From positions 534,513 to 598,512 of the forward strand of contig NZ_LMOR01000002.1 in the NCBI RefSeq assembly GCF_001424225.1: a stretch of DNA of 64,000 nt, written 5' to 3'. This document shows, one piece after another, positions 9,552 through 17,999 of the stretch (positions within the stretch are counted from its first letter, which is position 1; every line of letters begins with the position of its first letter). The DNA is from Microbacterium sp. Leaf151 (GTDB taxonomy: Bacteria > Actinomycetota > Actinomycetes > Actinomycetales > Microbacteriaceae). Both the position numbers and the translations under genes were made by a program. Under the pieces are notes generated by a model. It saw nothing but the letters and a program-made list of their open reading frames with translations, had not been told where the DNA came from and ran no database searches.

Positions 9552-10089
9552 GGTCGCTCCCGACGCGGCGCCCGGGTCGGCCGTCGTACTCATCGGACCG
9601 ATGGGTGCGGGCAAGACCAGCGTCGGCCGCCGCGTCGCCCGCGCGCTGGGTACGCCGTTCACCGACACCGACAAACTCGTCGTGCGCGACCACGGGCCCA
9701 TCCCGGCCCTCTTCGTCGCCCACGGCGAGCCCCACTTCCGTGCCCTCGAACGAGAAGCCGTGGTCGAAGCCCTCGCCCGCGGCGGAGTCGTCGCTCTCGG
9801 CGGCGGGGCCGTGCTCGACCCGGTGACCCGCGAACGGCTCACCGCTCATCGCGTGGTGCTGCTGACGGTGGCGCCGCATGTCGTGGCATCCCGGATCCAC
9901 GGCGACGAGCGCCCGTTGCTGGGCGGCGAAGACCCCGTCGCCCGCTGGCAGCGCATCTACGACGAACGGCGGTCCGTCTACGAGCGGACCGCCGACATCA
10001 CCTTCGACACGTCGTCGGGACCGCTCGTGCGCGTCGTCGACGACATCGTGGCCTGGGCACGCCGTGTGCCGGCCGGAGAGACGGCATGA
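9538..10089 (+). CDS. aroK: Shikimate kinase
   Basis: Phosphorylates shikimate at the 3-OH. 183 residues. P-loop GPMGAGKTS at residues 20-28, shikimate-binding DTD in [19 protein letters not shown] and the GGGAV loop ([10 protein letters not shown]), and the lid Arg in DERPLL. ATG at 9538 lies inside the end of aroC; the stop shares ATGA with aroB. The N-terminal extension of about 14 residues before the first strand is slightly long but ordinary. Confidence 0.96.
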   Translation: MTSPEVAPDAAPGSAVVLIGPMGAGKTSVGRRVARALGTPFTDTDKLVVRDHGPIPALFVAHGEPHFRALEREAVVEALARGGVVALGGGAVLDPVTRERLTAHRVVLLTVAPHVVASRIHGDERPLLGGEDPVARWQRIYDERRSVYERTADITFDTSSGPLVRVVDDIVAWARRVPAGETA

Positions 10090-11162
10090 CCGACACAACC
10101 ACCATCAGCGTCGCCGGTGATGCCGGCTACGACATCACGATCGGCCGCGGACTGCTCGCCGCGCTGGGCGAGAGGCTGCCCGCGGCGGCCCGCAAGGTGC
10201 TCGTGGTGCACCCGCCGACCCTCGCGAAGCAGGCCGAGGCGTTGCGCGCGCAGCTGATGGGCGACCGTCAGGTGCTGCTCGCCGAGATCCCCGACGCCGA
10301 GGCCGGCAAGCGCGTCGAGGTCGCCGCGTTCTGCTGGCAGGTGATGGGTCAGGCCGACTTCACTCGCACCGACGTCGTCATCGGTTTCGGCGGGGGATCG
10401 GTCACCGACCTCGCCGGTTTCGTCGCCGCGACCTGGTTGCGCGGCGTGGCGCTCGTGCAGGTCCCGACCACGGTGCTCGGAATGGTGGATGCCGCGGTGG
10501 GCGGCAAGACCGGGATCAACACCGCCGAGGGTAAGAACCTCGTCGGCGCGTTCTGGCCCCCGACCGCCGTGATCTGCGATCTCGACCTTCTCGACACCCT
10601 GTCGAAGAACGAAGCGACCGCCGGCTTCGCCGAGGTGGTGAAGGCCGGTTTCATCTGGCATCCGGAGATCCTCGACCTCATCGAGGCCGATCCCGAGGGC
10701 GTCGTCGACCCTCGCGGCGACGCGTTCCGCCGGTGCATCGAACTGGCCATCGACATGAAGGCGCGCGTCGTGGGTGAAGACCTGCGCGAAGCGGGCCTGC
10801 GCGAGGTCCTGAACTACGGCCACACGCTCGGCCACGCGATCGAGCACGCCGAGCGCTACCGCTGGCGTCACGGTGCCGCGATCTCGGTGGGCATGGTGTT
10901 CGCGGCCGAGTTGTCGCGCCTGGCCGGCCGCCTCTCCGACGACGTCGCACAGCGTCACCGCACCGTGCTCGAATCGCTGGGACTGCCGACGACCTACCGC
11001 GCCGGAGCGTTCCAAACGCTCAAGGCCACGATGCAGCGCGACAAGAAGAGCCGTGGGGCGATGCTGCGCTTCATCGTGCTCGACGACCTCGCGCGCCCCA
11101 CCGTGCTGCAGGCCCCCGACGAGTCGCTGCTCTTCGCGGCATACCAGGAGGTCGGAGCGTAG
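10086..11162 (+). CDS. aroB: 3-dehydroquinate synthase
   Basis: NAD- and divalent-metal-dependent cyclisation of DAHP to 3-dehydroquinate. 358 residues. [21 protein letters not shown] is the NAD-binding glycine-rich segment, [19 protein letters not shown] the substrate loop, [12 protein letters not shown] and [12 protein letters not shown] supply metal ligands. ATG start in the ATGA overlap with aroK. It is the last gene of the aroE-C-K-B unit, and a bidirectional hairpin follows. In relatives aroB is often followed by aroQ; here aroQ is displaced to 16.3 kb by an insertion. Confidence 0.98.
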   Translation: MTDTTTISVAGDAGYDITIGRGLLAALGERLPAAARKVLVVHPPTLAKQAEALRAQLMGDRQVLLAEIPDAEAGKRVEVAAFCWQVMGQADFTRTDVVIGFGGGSVTDLAGFVAATWLRGVALVQVPTTVLGMVDAAVGGKTGINTAEGKNLVGAFWPPTAVICDLDLLDTLSKNEATAGFAEVVKAGFIWHPEILDLIEADPEGVVDPRGDAFRRCIELAIDMKARVVGEDLREAGLREVLNYGHTLGHAIEHAERYRWRHGAAISVGMVFAAELSRLAGRLSDDVAQRHRTVLESLGLPTTYRAGAFQTLKATMQRDKKSRGAMLRFIVLDDLARPTVLQAPDESLLFAAYQEVGA

Positions 11163-11198
11163 GCTCCGACGCGGGCGCTCGATCCGCGAAACGAACGC

Positions 11199-11236
11199 CG
11201 AACGGCCCCGCCTCTCGAAGGAGACGGGGCCGTTCG
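11199..11236. terminator. Bidirectional terminator between aroB and the convergent transporter gene
   Basis: Perfect 12-bp arms CGAACGGCCCCG (11199-11210) and CGGGGCCGTTCG (11225-11236) with additional CTC/GAG pairing inside the loop. It lies in the short gap between two convergent genes, so it can serve both. Confidence 0.85.
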
Positions 11237-11244
11237 CGGTCGGA

Positions 11245-12564
11245 TCAGACGCTCGCGGGGACGCGTCCCTCGGCCCGCAGCCCGAGCTGATCGGTGGGGA
11301 CGTTCTTCGTCTCCCGAGCGGTCAGGGCACTCACCGAAGCGATGATCGCGATGACCGCCGTGAAGATGCTGATGACGACCCAGCCGCCCGCACCGCCACC
11401 ACCGAGGGCGGCGACGATGCTCGGCGCGAAGCCGGCCATGAGGAAGCCGAGCTGCGTACCGATCGCCATGCCCGAGAAGCGCACACGGGTGCTGAACATC
11501 TCGCCATAGAACGACGGCCACACGGCATTGGCTGCGGCGTACCCGCAGGAGAACGTCAGGATCGCCAGGCCGAACGTGAGCAGGTCGTTTCCGGCGCCCA
11601 TCGACAGCATGTAGAACGGCATGAACGCCGCCGACGACAGCGCGCCGTAGATGAAGACGGGCTTGCGGCCGATGCGGTCGGCGAGCCTGCCGAACAGTGG
11701 CTGGGTGAACAGCGCGACGACGTTGGCCACGACGACCAGCCACAGCGTCACGCTGGCGGCGAGACCGACCTCCTTGCCGTACGCGATCGCGAGGGTGCCG
11801 AAGACGGTGGAGACCGCGGCGATGAAGGCGCAGAAGATCACGCGCAACACGTCTCGCCAGTGGTTCTTCAGCAGGGGCACCAGCGGCATCCGGGCGATCT
11901 GGCCGGTGGCCTTCGCCTGCTCGAACTCGGGGGTCTCGTGGAGGCTCCGGCGGATGAAGAAGGCCACCACGACGACGACCGCGCTGAGCCAGAACGGCAC
12001 GCGCCAGCCCCACGAGAACTTGATGTCGTCGGGCAGTGCGACGACGGGGATGAAGATCAGCGCGGCGAGGATCTGGCCGCCCTGCGTGCCGGTCAGCGTC
12101 CACGACGTGAAGAACGAGCGACGCGTGTCGGGGGCGTGCTCCAGGGTCAGCGACGACGCCCCGGCCTGCTCGCCGGCCGCCGACAGCCCCTGGGCGAGGC
12201 GGCACAGCACGAGAAGAGCCGGCGCGAACCAGCCGATCTGCGCGAAGCCGGGGAGGCAACCGATGATGAAGGTCGACAGACCCATCAGGAGCAGGGTGAA
12301 CATCAACACCTTCTGGCGCCCGATGCGGTCACCGAAGTGGCCGAGGATGACGGCTCCGAACGGGCGCGCGATGTAGGCGAACCCGAAGGTCGCGAACGAC
12401 ATCACGAGGGCCGCCTGGTCGCCCGAGGGGAAGAACACCGTCGGGAAGATGAGGGCGGCGGCGGAGCCGAACAGGAAGAAGTCGTAGTACTCCACGGCGC
12501 TGCCCATGAAGCTGGCCGTGGCCGCCTTCACGGGAGTCTTCCGCGTCGTTGCGGTGGTGGTCAT
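11245..12564 (-). CDS. MHS-family MFS transporter, probable shikimate/quinate uptake
   Basis: 439 residues with about twelve hydrophobic segments. The N-terminal signature MGSAVEYYDFFLFGSAAALIF and the loop GHFGDRIGRQKVL are typical of the metabolite:H+ symporter branch of the MFS (proline, alpha-ketoglutarate and shikimate carriers). The second-half motif GRLADRIGRKP is also present. The start is ATG with AAGGAG about nine bases before it, formed partly by the end of the upstream dehydrogenase gene only 13 bases away, so the two are cotranscribed. Substrate is inferred from context: the neighbours are quinate/shikimate dehydrogenase, dehydroshikimate dehydratase and dehydroquinase. Other organic acids cannot be excluded. 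Confidence 0.8.
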   Translation of the reverse strand: MTTTATTRKTPVKAATASFMGSAVEYYDFFLFGSAAALIFPTVFFPSGDQAALVMSFATFGFAYIARPFGAVILGHFGDRIGRQKVLMFTLLLMGLSTFIIGCLPGFAQIGWFAPALLVLCRLAQGLSAAGEQAGASSLTLEHAPDTRRSFFTSWTLTGTQGGQILAALIFIPVVALPDDIKFSWGWRVPFWLSAVVVVVAFFIRRSLHETPEFEQAKATGQIARMPLVPLLKNHWRDVLRVIFCAFIAAVSTVFGTLAIAYGKEVGLAASVTLWLVVVANVVALFTQPLFGRLADRIGRKPVFIYGALSSAAFMPFYMLSMGAGNDLLTFGLAILTFSCGYAAANAVWPSFYGEMFSTRVRFSGMAIGTQLGFLMAGFAPSIVAALGGGGAGGWVVISIFTAVIAIIASVSALTARETKNVPTDQLGLRAEGRVPASV

Positions 12565-12577
12565 GAACGGATGCTCC

Positions 12578-13471
12578 TTAGCGGGCGACGGCCGGTCCGA
12601 CGGTGGTGTCGGCGGCGACGAGGTCGAGGAAATGGGTGGTCATGCGGTCGGGGTCGGGTCGCGTACCCGTGATGAGGGCGAACGCGTCGACGGCCTGGTG
12701 GACCGCCATGCGTCCGCCGCTGAGCGTGCGGCAGCCGCGCTCCCGCGCGGTGATCAACAGTTCGGTGTCGAGCGGTCGGTAGACGATGTCGGCGATCCAG
12801 AGCTCCGGACGCAGCAGGGCGGCGTCGAGGGGCAGTCCCGGATGCTCGGCCATGCCGACGGGAGTGCAGTGCACGAGACCGTCGGCGCTGGCCAGCACGT
12901 CGGCGAGCCCGTCGGGCGCGGCGGTGTCGACGACGGCGAGCGGATGCCGTGACGCCAGATCGTCGGCGAGGGCAGCGGCGCGCACCGGGTCGAGGTCGAC
13001 GATGCTCAGCCGCGCGGTGCCCAGGCGCAGCAGCGCGTCGGCGACGGCAGACCCCGCACCTCCCGCGCCGAGCTGAACGACATGCCGGGTCTCGGCATCC
13101 GGAAGCCCGTCGACGAACGCGGCGGCGAAGCCGGTGGTGTCGGTGTTGTGGCCGACGCGCCCGGTGGGCGTGAACAGCACGGTGTTGACCGCGCCGAGGG
13201 CGGCGGCGACCGGGTCGATGCGGTCGAGGTGGGCGAGCACGCTCTGCTTGCAGGGGTGGGTGACGTTCACGGCGTCGTAGCCGAGGCGTTCCGCCCAGGC
13301 GAGGACATCGCCGATGCGCTCGGGGTCGATCCCGAGGGCGGTGAGGTCGAGCGGGCGGTAGACGTAGGTCATGCCGAGCGCGCGCGCTTCGGCCATGTGC
13401 ATCGGCGGGGTGAGCGAGGGGAGGACCCCGGTGCCGATGAGGCCGACGAGGTAGGGATGCGCGTCGATCAC
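12578..13471 (-). CDS. Quinate/shikimate dehydrogenase, catabolic AroE paralogue
   Basis: 297 residues, AroE/YdiB family. LIGTGVLPSLTPPMHMAEA replaces the usual SxSP substrate motif with a Thr-containing version seen in catabolic enzymes. NVTHPCKQ holds the catalytic Lys and GHNTDTTGF the conserved Asp. In the Rossmann part, LGAGGAGSAVADALL is followed by IVDLDP, whose acidic residue after the second strand favours NAD+ and hence oxidation. It probably oxidises quinate to dehydroquinate and/or shikimate to dehydroshikimate. GTG start with AAGGAG six bases upstream. A TetR-type operator lies about 30 bases upstream of the start, and the transporter gene follows directly. Confidence 0.85.
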   Translation of the reverse strand: MIDAHPYLVGLIGTGVLPSLTPPMHMAEARALGMTYVYRPLDLTALGIDPERIGDVLAWAERLGYDAVNVTHPCKQSVLAHLDRIDPVAAALGAVNTVLFTPTGRVGHNTDTTGFAAAFVDGLPDAETRHVVQLGAGGAGSAVADALLRLGTARLSIVDLDPVRAAALADDLASRHPLAVVDTAAPDGLADVLASADGLVHCTPVGMAEHPGLPLDAALLRPELWIADIVYRPLDTELLITARERGCRTLSGGRMAVHQAVDAFALITGTRPDPDRMTTHFLDLVAADTTVGPAVAR

Positions 13472-13501
13472 GGTACTCCTTCGTGTCCGTGGGTCCGGTT
13501 A

Positions 13502-13517
13502 TGTACTAACCGGTACG
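13502..13517. promoter_or_regulatory. Putative TetR operator upstream of the quinate/shikimate dehydrogenase gene
   Basis: TGTACTAACCGGTACG has the same spacing and most of the same bases as TGTACCAGATGGTACA in the tetR-quiC intergenic region (consensus TGTACYANNYGGTACR). It sits 31 bases before the GTG start. The arms here are imperfect. A TTGACA-like box on the minus strand lies at 13546-13551, without a convincing -10 at normal spacing. Confidence 0.65.
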
Positions 13518-13597
13518 TTCAGAGGAAATCATGGCGGCGCCGCGTTGTCAACGGCGGGTTCCGGATGCCACGGGCCGGCGCTCCGCTTGCCGACACG

Positions 13598-13772
13598 GCG
13601 CCTCCGCAGGATCGAGTGTCCACAACACGCCGCACCGCTCGCGGGGCAGCGGCGTGTCTTGGACACTGATTCGGGGCCGGGGCCTCGACCGACCTAACGC
13701 GCAGCGCCTCCGCGGCATCGAGTGTCCACAACACGCCGCACCGCTCGCGGGGCAGCGGCGTGTCTTGGACAC
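13598..13772. repeat. Two direct copies of a palindromic intergenic repeat
   Basis: Near-identical units at 13598-13666 and 13704-13772, 106 bases apart. Each runs from GCGCCTCCGC through GAGTGTCCACAACACGCCGC to GCGGCGTGTCTTGGACAC. Each unit is itself an inverted repeat (outer arms GTGTCCA and TGGACAC, inner ACACGCCGC and GCGGCGTGT). The same family occurs once at 39283-39342 and once at 63933-63990. Both copies lie in the 330-base gap between tetR and the dehydrogenase gene. No ORF or target-site duplication is associated. Confidence 0.85.
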
Positions 13773-13801
13773 CCAACGCCCCTCGGGCGAGGCGGTGCGC
13801 G

Positions 13802-14434
13802 TCAGCGCGCGGGCGCCGTGAGCCAGCCGACGACGACGTCGCCGAGGGCTGTGCGAAGGTGCGCGCGACGCTCGGGGGAGGCGAGGTCGACGTCGAAGAG
13901 GTGACCGAACGTGTACTGGTTCGCGACCTGGAACACGCAGTACGAACTGATCACGAGGTGCACGTCGATCGCATCGACGTCGGAGCGGAACACGCCGGCC
14001 TCGCGGCCGCGCTCCAGGATCTCGTCGAGAAGGCCCTTCGCCGGCTGTGACAGCGTGCGGAGCCCCTCGATCTGACGGATGAACTCGCCGCGATGGATGT
14101 TCTCGATGGCGACCAGACGGATGAAGGCCTCGTGTCCCACGTGGTGGTCGAACGTCAGCTCAGCGAGGGCACGGATGGCGTCCACGGGATCGGCGTGGTC
14201 GACGTCGATCGCCCGCTCCGCCTCGCGGATACCGCGGTACGCCTCTTCGAGCACGGCCCGGTACAGGCCCTCCTTGCCGCCGAAGTAGTAGTAGATCATC
14301 CGCTTCGTGGTGCGGGTGCGGGCGGCGATCTCGTCGACGCGGGCGCCGGAGAAGCCGTCTTCGGCGAACACCTCGGTCGCGACGGTGAGCAGTTCGGCGC
14401 GAGTGCGCTCGGCGTCCCTGCGTGCCTCGGCCAT
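13802..14434 (-). CDS. TetR/AcrR-family transcriptional regulator of the quinate/shikimate module
   Basis: 210 residues. N-terminal TetR helix-turn-helix at about residues 10-60: LLTVATEVFAEDGFSGARVD, EIAARTRTTKRMIYYYFGGK, EGLYRAVLEEAY. The C-terminal ligand-binding half is helical (HHVGHEAFIRLVAIENIHRG) and resembles regulators whose ligands are aromatic or hydroaromatic acids, but no ligand can be read from it. It is divergent from quiC, with an inverted-repeat operator between them that it presumably binds. On the minus strand TAGTCT lies six bases before the ATG, so the transcript is probably leaderless. It is separated from the dehydrogenase and transporter genes by the repeat-rich gap and a second operator copy. 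Confidence 0.9.
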   Translation of the reverse strand: MAEARRDAERTRAELLTVATEVFAEDGFSGARVDEIAARTRTTKRMIYYYFGGKEGLYRAVLEEAYRGIREAERAIDVDHADPVDAIRALAELTFDHHVGHEAFIRLVAIENIHRGEFIRQIEGLRTLSQPAKGLLDEILERGREAGVFRSDVDAIDVHLVISSYCVFQVANQYTFGHLFDVDLASPERRAHLRTALGDVVVGWLTAPAR

Positions 14435-14440
14435 TCGGTC

Positions 14441-14446
14441 AGACTA
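14441..14446 (-). promoter_or_regulatory. Putative -10 element of the TetR gene (leaderless)
   Basis: Read on the minus strand this is TAGTCT, six bases upstream of the ATG. Transcription would begin at or next to the start codon. The TetR operator lies just upstream, suggesting autoregulation. Confidence 0.5.
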
Positions 14447-14458
14447 GTGGACCCGCTT

Positions 14459-14474
14459 TGTACCAGATGGTACA
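14459..14474. promoter_or_regulatory. TetR operator between tetR and quiC
   Basis: TGTACCAGATGGTACA is an inverted repeat with perfect 6-bp arms (TGTACC/GGTACA). It overlaps TACATT (14471-14476), the likely -10 box of quiC, and lies 10 bases upstream of the quiC ATG and 25 bases upstream of the tetR start. Repressor binding here could block both promoters. A near copy is at 13502-13517. Confidence 0.75.
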
Positions 14475-14484
14475 TTCGGCGCCC

Positions 14485-16296
14485 ATGAAGACCTCGATGG
14501 CGACCGTCTGTATCAGCGGCACCCTGGCCGACAAGTTGCACGCGTGCGCGGAGGCCGGGTTCGACGGCGTGGAGATCTTCGAGCCCGACCTGCTCGCCGC
14601 CCCCGAGAGCCCCGAGGAGATCGCGGCCCTCGCCGGTCGCCTGGGTCTCAGCCTCGACCTCTACCAACCGATGCGTGACGTCGAGGGAGTCGACGACGAG
14701 GCCTTCGCGGCGGTGCTGCGACGAGCCGACGCGAAGTTCCGCCTCATGCGACGCCTCGGCATCGACCTCGTGCTGTGCTGCAGCAACGTCGCCACCGCGA
14801 CGATCGACGACGACACCGTTTCGGCCGACCAACTGCGGCGTCTCGGCGACCTGGCGGCGGGGTACGGCATCCGCATCGCCTTCGAAGCCCTCGCGTGGGG
14901 ACGCTTCATCGACGACTACCGGCGCGCCTGGCGCATCGTCGAGCTCGCGGACCACCCCGCGGTGGGGGTGTGCCTGGACTCCTTCCACATCCTCTCGCGC
15001 GGCCACGACCCCGCCGATATCGGCGGAATCCCGGGCGAGAAGATCTTCTTCGTGCAGCTCGCCGACGCGCCGCGGCTCAGCATGGACGTGCTCTCGTGGA
15101 GCCGGCATCACCGACTCTTCCCCGGCGAAGGCGACTTCGACCTGACCGACTTCACCGCGCGGATCGTGGATGCCGGATACACGGGGCCGTGGTCGCTCGA
15201 GGTGTTCAACGACACCTTCCGCCAGACCGATGCACGGCGCACCGCCCGCCACGCGCGCCGCTCGCTCCGGTGGCTCGAGGACACCGTGTCGCGCGCGATG
15301 CCCGACGCCCCGGCCGAGCTGGAGATGCTGCCCGATTCGGCCGCCCCGTCCGCCGTCGACTTCGTCGAAGTGAAGGCGGAGGACACCTCCGGCGTCGAGG
15401 AACTGCTCGGCCAGCTCGGTTTCACCTCGCGCGGACGCCACCGTACGAAGCCCGTGGCCCTGTGGACCGCGGGCAAGGCGCGGGTCGTGCTCAACGAACA
15501 GCACGCCCGAGGGTGGGATCCGCGCCTGGCGGCGATCGGCCTCGAGGTCGACGACGTCGAGGCCGTCGACCTGCGCATGCGCGAGCTGGGGGTGCCGCGC
15601 GCCTATCGGCGCACGTACGCCGCCGAGGAGCGCCTCGACGGGGCGATCGCCCCCGACGGCACCGAGGTCTACTGGGCGCAGGCCGCCGACGAGGGGGACC
15701 CCGCCTGGGTGCGGGAGTTCGAGCACGGCGAGACGGAGCTGGCCACCGAGATCACGGGCGTCGATCACGTCAGCCTCAGCCAGCCGTGGGACGCCGTGGA
15801 AGAGGCGACCCTGTTCTACACCGCCGGTTTCGCCTTGCGCGTCGACAGCAGCACCGATGTTCCCGGCCCGCAGGGCCTCGTCGCCAGCCGCGTGCTCGTC
15901 GCCCCGGGCGGGGGCGTGCGCCTGCCGCTGAACGTCGCGCCCCCGATCCTCGCCGCCGAGCGGGCGGGCGTCGCCCTCCCGCAGCACGTCGCTTTCGTCT
16001 GCGCCGACGTGCGCGCGGTCGCCCGGGCGGCGCGCGAGCGCGGGTTCGCGCCGCTGGAGATGCCCGCCAACTACTACGACGACATCGCCGCGCGTTTCGC
16101 ACTGTCGGAGGCCGACGTCGACGAACTGCGCGACCTCCATCTCGGGTACGACCAGGATGCCGCGGGGGAGTACCTGCACTTCTACACGCGCACGATCGGC
16201 GAGGTGTTCTTCGAGTTCGTCGAGCGCGTCGACGCCTACGCGGGCTTCGGCGCGGGCACCGCCCCCGTGCGCCTCACCGCCCAGGGTCGGCGCTGA
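14485..16296 (+). CDS. quiC: 3-dehydroshikimate dehydratase, two-domain type (sugar isomerase-like barrel fused to HPPD-like domain)
   Basis: Dehydrates 3-dehydroshikimate to protocatechuate, the committing step of quinate/shikimate catabolism. 603 residues. The N-terminal TIM barrel (about 1-275) shows the metal-ligand pattern Glu134 (FEALAWG), Asp165 (CLDSFHI), Gln191 and Glu239 (WSLEVFND), plus His168. The C-terminal half (about 295-603) is a vicinal-oxygen-chelate domain like 4-hydroxyphenylpyruvate dioxygenase, with DHVSL, QHVAFV and EVFFEFVE supplying a possible His-His-Glu site. This architecture matches QuiC of pseudomonads and QsuB of Corynebacterium. ATG at 14485 lies directly behind a TetR operator. 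aroQ follows 13 bases later. Confidence 0.92.
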   Translation: MKTSMATVCISGTLADKLHACAEAGFDGVEIFEPDLLAAPESPEEIAALAGRLGLSLDLYQPMRDVEGVDDEAFAAVLRRADAKFRLMRRLGIDLVLCCSNVATATIDDDTVSADQLRRLGDLAAGYGIRIAFEALAWGRFIDDYRRAWRIVELADHPAVGVCLDSFHILSRGHDPADIGGIPGEKIFFVQLADAPRLSMDVLSWSRHHRLFPGEGDFDLTDFTARIVDAGYTGPWSLEVFNDTFRQTDARRTARHARRSLRWLEDTVSRAMPDAPAELEMLPDSAAPSAVDFVEVKAEDTSGVEELLGQLGFTSRGRHRTKPVALWTAGKARVVLNEQHARGWDPRLAAIGLEVDDVEAVDLRMRELGVPRAYRRTYAAEERLDGAIAPDGTEVYWAQAADEGDPAWVREFEHGETELATEITGVDHVSLSQPWDAVEEATLFYTAGFALRVDSSTDVPGPQGLVASRVLVAPGGGVRLPLNVAPPILAAERAGVALPQHVAFVCADVRAVARAARERGFAPLEMPANYYDDIAARFALSEADVDELRDLHLGYDQDAAGEYLHFYTRTIGEVFFEFVERVDAYAGFGAGTAPVRLTAQGRR

Positions 16297-16309
16297 TAGC
16301 GTGCCCGAC

Positions 16310-16768
16310 ATGACGACGCCCCGCCGCCTGCTGCTCGTGAACGGTCCGAACCTCAACCTTCTCGGCACCCGCCAGCCCGAGATCTACGGACGCGACACGC
16401 TCGCCGACGTCGAGCGGGTCACCGCCGGGGCCGCCGCGCGGCACGGTCTCGAGACGCGCGCCGTCCAGAGCAATCACGAGGGCCTGCTGATCGACGCGAT
16501 CCACGCTGCGCGCCTCGACTGCGCCGGCATCGTGATCAACGCCGGGGGACTCACGCACACCTCCGTCGCCCTCCGTGACGCGCTCGCATCCGTCGATCTC
16601 CCGGTTGCCGAGGTGCACATCTCGAACATCAAGGAACGCGAGACCTTCCGGCACTTCTCCTACATCGAAGACGTGGCGGTCGTGCACGTGATCGGCGAGG
16701 GCGTCCCCGGCTACGCGCGGGCGGTCGACCTGCTCGTCGAGGTCATCTCGGGCCGAGCCGACGGCTGA
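16310..16768 (+). CDS. aroQ: 3-dehydroquinate dehydratase, type II
   Basis: Interconverts 3-dehydroquinate and 3-dehydroshikimate; type II enzymes serve both biosynthesis and quinate catabolism. 152 residues, normal length. [20 protein letters not shown] carries the lid and catalytic Tyr, [10 protein letters not shown] the Asn/Glu pair, [17 protein letters not shown] and [11 protein letters not shown] the substrate-binding loops. ATG at 16310; a GTG nine bases upstream is possible. TAGCGT at 16297-16302 could be its own -10, giving a leaderless message in addition to read-through from quiC. Its place between aroB and efp is the ancestral one; quiC and the catabolic genes separate it from aroB. 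Confidence 0.96.
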   Translation: MTTPRRLLLVNGPNLNLLGTRQPEIYGRDTLADVERVTAGAAARHGLETRAVQSNHEGLLIDAIHAARLDCAGIVINAGGLTHTSVALRDALASVDLPVAEVHISNIKERETFRHFSYIEDVAVVHVIGEGVPGYARAVDLLVEVISGRADG

Positions 16769-16822
16769 GGGGCTCGGGTCGGGTCGGGTCGGACGCGATC
16801 GCGTCGGTCACGGGGCATCACG

Positions 16823-16828
16823 TAGACT
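16823..16828 (+). promoter_or_regulatory. Putative -10 element for efp-nusB (TAGACT)
   Basis: TAGACT would give a leader of about 55 bases before efp. Just upstream are three GGGTC repeats and the 14-bp palindrome GACGCGATCGCGTC (16792-16805), which could end aroQ transcription. Confidence 0.5.
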
Positions 16829-16889
16829 GGGTCGCTGGGTGTGCGCCGGAGCGCCGCCTCTCCTCACACGAAACGGAATACTGGCACTC

Positions 16890-17450
16890 ATGGCATCCAC
16901 CGCAGACATCAAGAACGGCGTCGTCCTGAACATCGACGGTCAGCTCTGGAGCGTCGTGGAGTTCCAGCACGTCAAGCCCGGCAAGGGCGGCGCGTTCGTC
17001 CGCACGAAGCTGAAGAACGTCATGAGCGGCAAGGTCGTCGACAAGACCTTCAACGCCGGCGCCAAGATCGAGACCGAGAACGTCGACCGCCGCGACTTCA
17101 CCTACCTCTACAACGACGGCGAGGGCTTCGTCTTCATGGACGTCGCCGACTACGACCAGATCACCGTGGGATCCGCCACCGTCGGCGATGCCGCCAACTT
17201 CCTGCTCGAGAACCAGCAGGTGCAGATCGCGCTGAACAACGGCAACCCGCTCTACGTCGAAATGCCGCCGTCCGTCGTGCTCGAGGTCACCTACACCGAG
17301 CCGGGTCTGCAGGGCGACCGCTCGTCGGCCGGCACCAAGCCCGCGACGGTCGAGACCGGCTACGAGATGCAGGTTCCGCTGTTCCTCGAGACCGGCACGA
17401 AGATCAAGGTCGACACTCGCACCGGCGAGTACCTCGGCCGCATCAGCTGA
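16890..17450 (+). CDS. efp: Translation elongation factor P
   Basis: Relieves ribosomes stalled at polyproline stretches. 186 residues with the three-domain EF-P layout: KOW-like domain I ([20 protein letters not shown]), with the Lys of PGKGG that other lineages modify; OB domain II; and domain III ending [19 protein letters not shown]. The ATG at 16890 gives [15 protein letters not shown], the standard N-terminus. It is followed two bases after the stop by nusB. Confidence 0.97.
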   Translation: MASTADIKNGVVLNIDGQLWSVVEFQHVKPGKGGAFVRTKLKNVMSGKVVDKTFNAGAKIETENVDRRDFTYLYNDGEGFVFMDVADYDQITVGSATVGDAANFLLENQQVQIALNNGNPLYVEMPPSVVLEVTYTEPGLQGDRSSAGTKPATVETGYEMQVPLFLETGTKIKVDTRTGEYLGRIS

Positions 17451-17452
17451 CG

Positions 17453-17863
17453 TTGAGCGCCCGCACAAAGGCGCGCAAGCGCGCCCTCGACATCCTTTTC
17501 CAAGCCGACGTCCGCGGTGAAGAGCTCGCGATCATGCTGGCCACCGAGGCCAAGCGCGCATCGAGTGAGCCCGAACGTCAGGCCTCGTGGCTGTACGCGC
17601 GCGACATCGTCGACGGCGTCATCGACAACCGCGACGCGATCGACGAGCAGATCACCACGTTCTCCAAGGACTGGTCGCTGCAGCGCATGCCCGCCGTCGA
17701 CCGCGCCCTTCTGCGCATCGCCGCGTGGGAGATCCTCTACAACGACGAGGTGCCCACGGCCGTCGCGATCGACGAGGCGGTGGAGCTCGCGAAGGAGTTC
17801 TCGACCGACGACTCCGGCTCGTTCGTGCACGGCGTGCTCGCGCGCATCGCGCGTTCGTCCTGA
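17453..17863 (+). CDS. nusB: Transcription antitermination factor NusB
   Basis: Binds boxA RNA with NusE (S10) in antitermination of rRNA operons. 136 residues, all-helical fold: ARKRALDILFQADVRGEE at the start, [20 protein letters not shown] in the middle, and PTAVAIDEAVELAKEFSTDDSGSFVHGVL at the end. The start chosen is TTG at 17453, two bases after the efp stop, because it gives the family N-terminus SARTKARKRALD; no ATG or GTG fits better. It forms a unit with efp. In relatives pyrR normally follows within a short distance, but here two unrelated genes intervene. Confidence 0.95.
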   Translation: MSARTKARKRALDILFQADVRGEELAIMLATEAKRASSEPERQASWLYARDIVDGVIDNRDAIDEQITTFSKDWSLQRMPAVDRALLRIAAWEILYNDEVPTAVAIDEAVELAKEFSTDDSGSFVHGVLARIARSS

Positions 17864-17999
17864 CCCTCGCATCCTGACTGCTCGCGACGTGACCCGACGC
17901 GGCCCCAACGTTTCGTCGGCGGTCGCGTCGCCGGGTTTTCGGGCAGGTGCGGCACGGCGTGGCGCTGTGATCCGGAGTGCCGCTGCGACTGCGTCGGGA

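Noticed and set aside
13598..13772. Insertion-sequence remnant
   Set aside because: There is no transposase fragment or target duplication; the same hairpin occurs alone at two other sites, so it is a dispersed palindrome.
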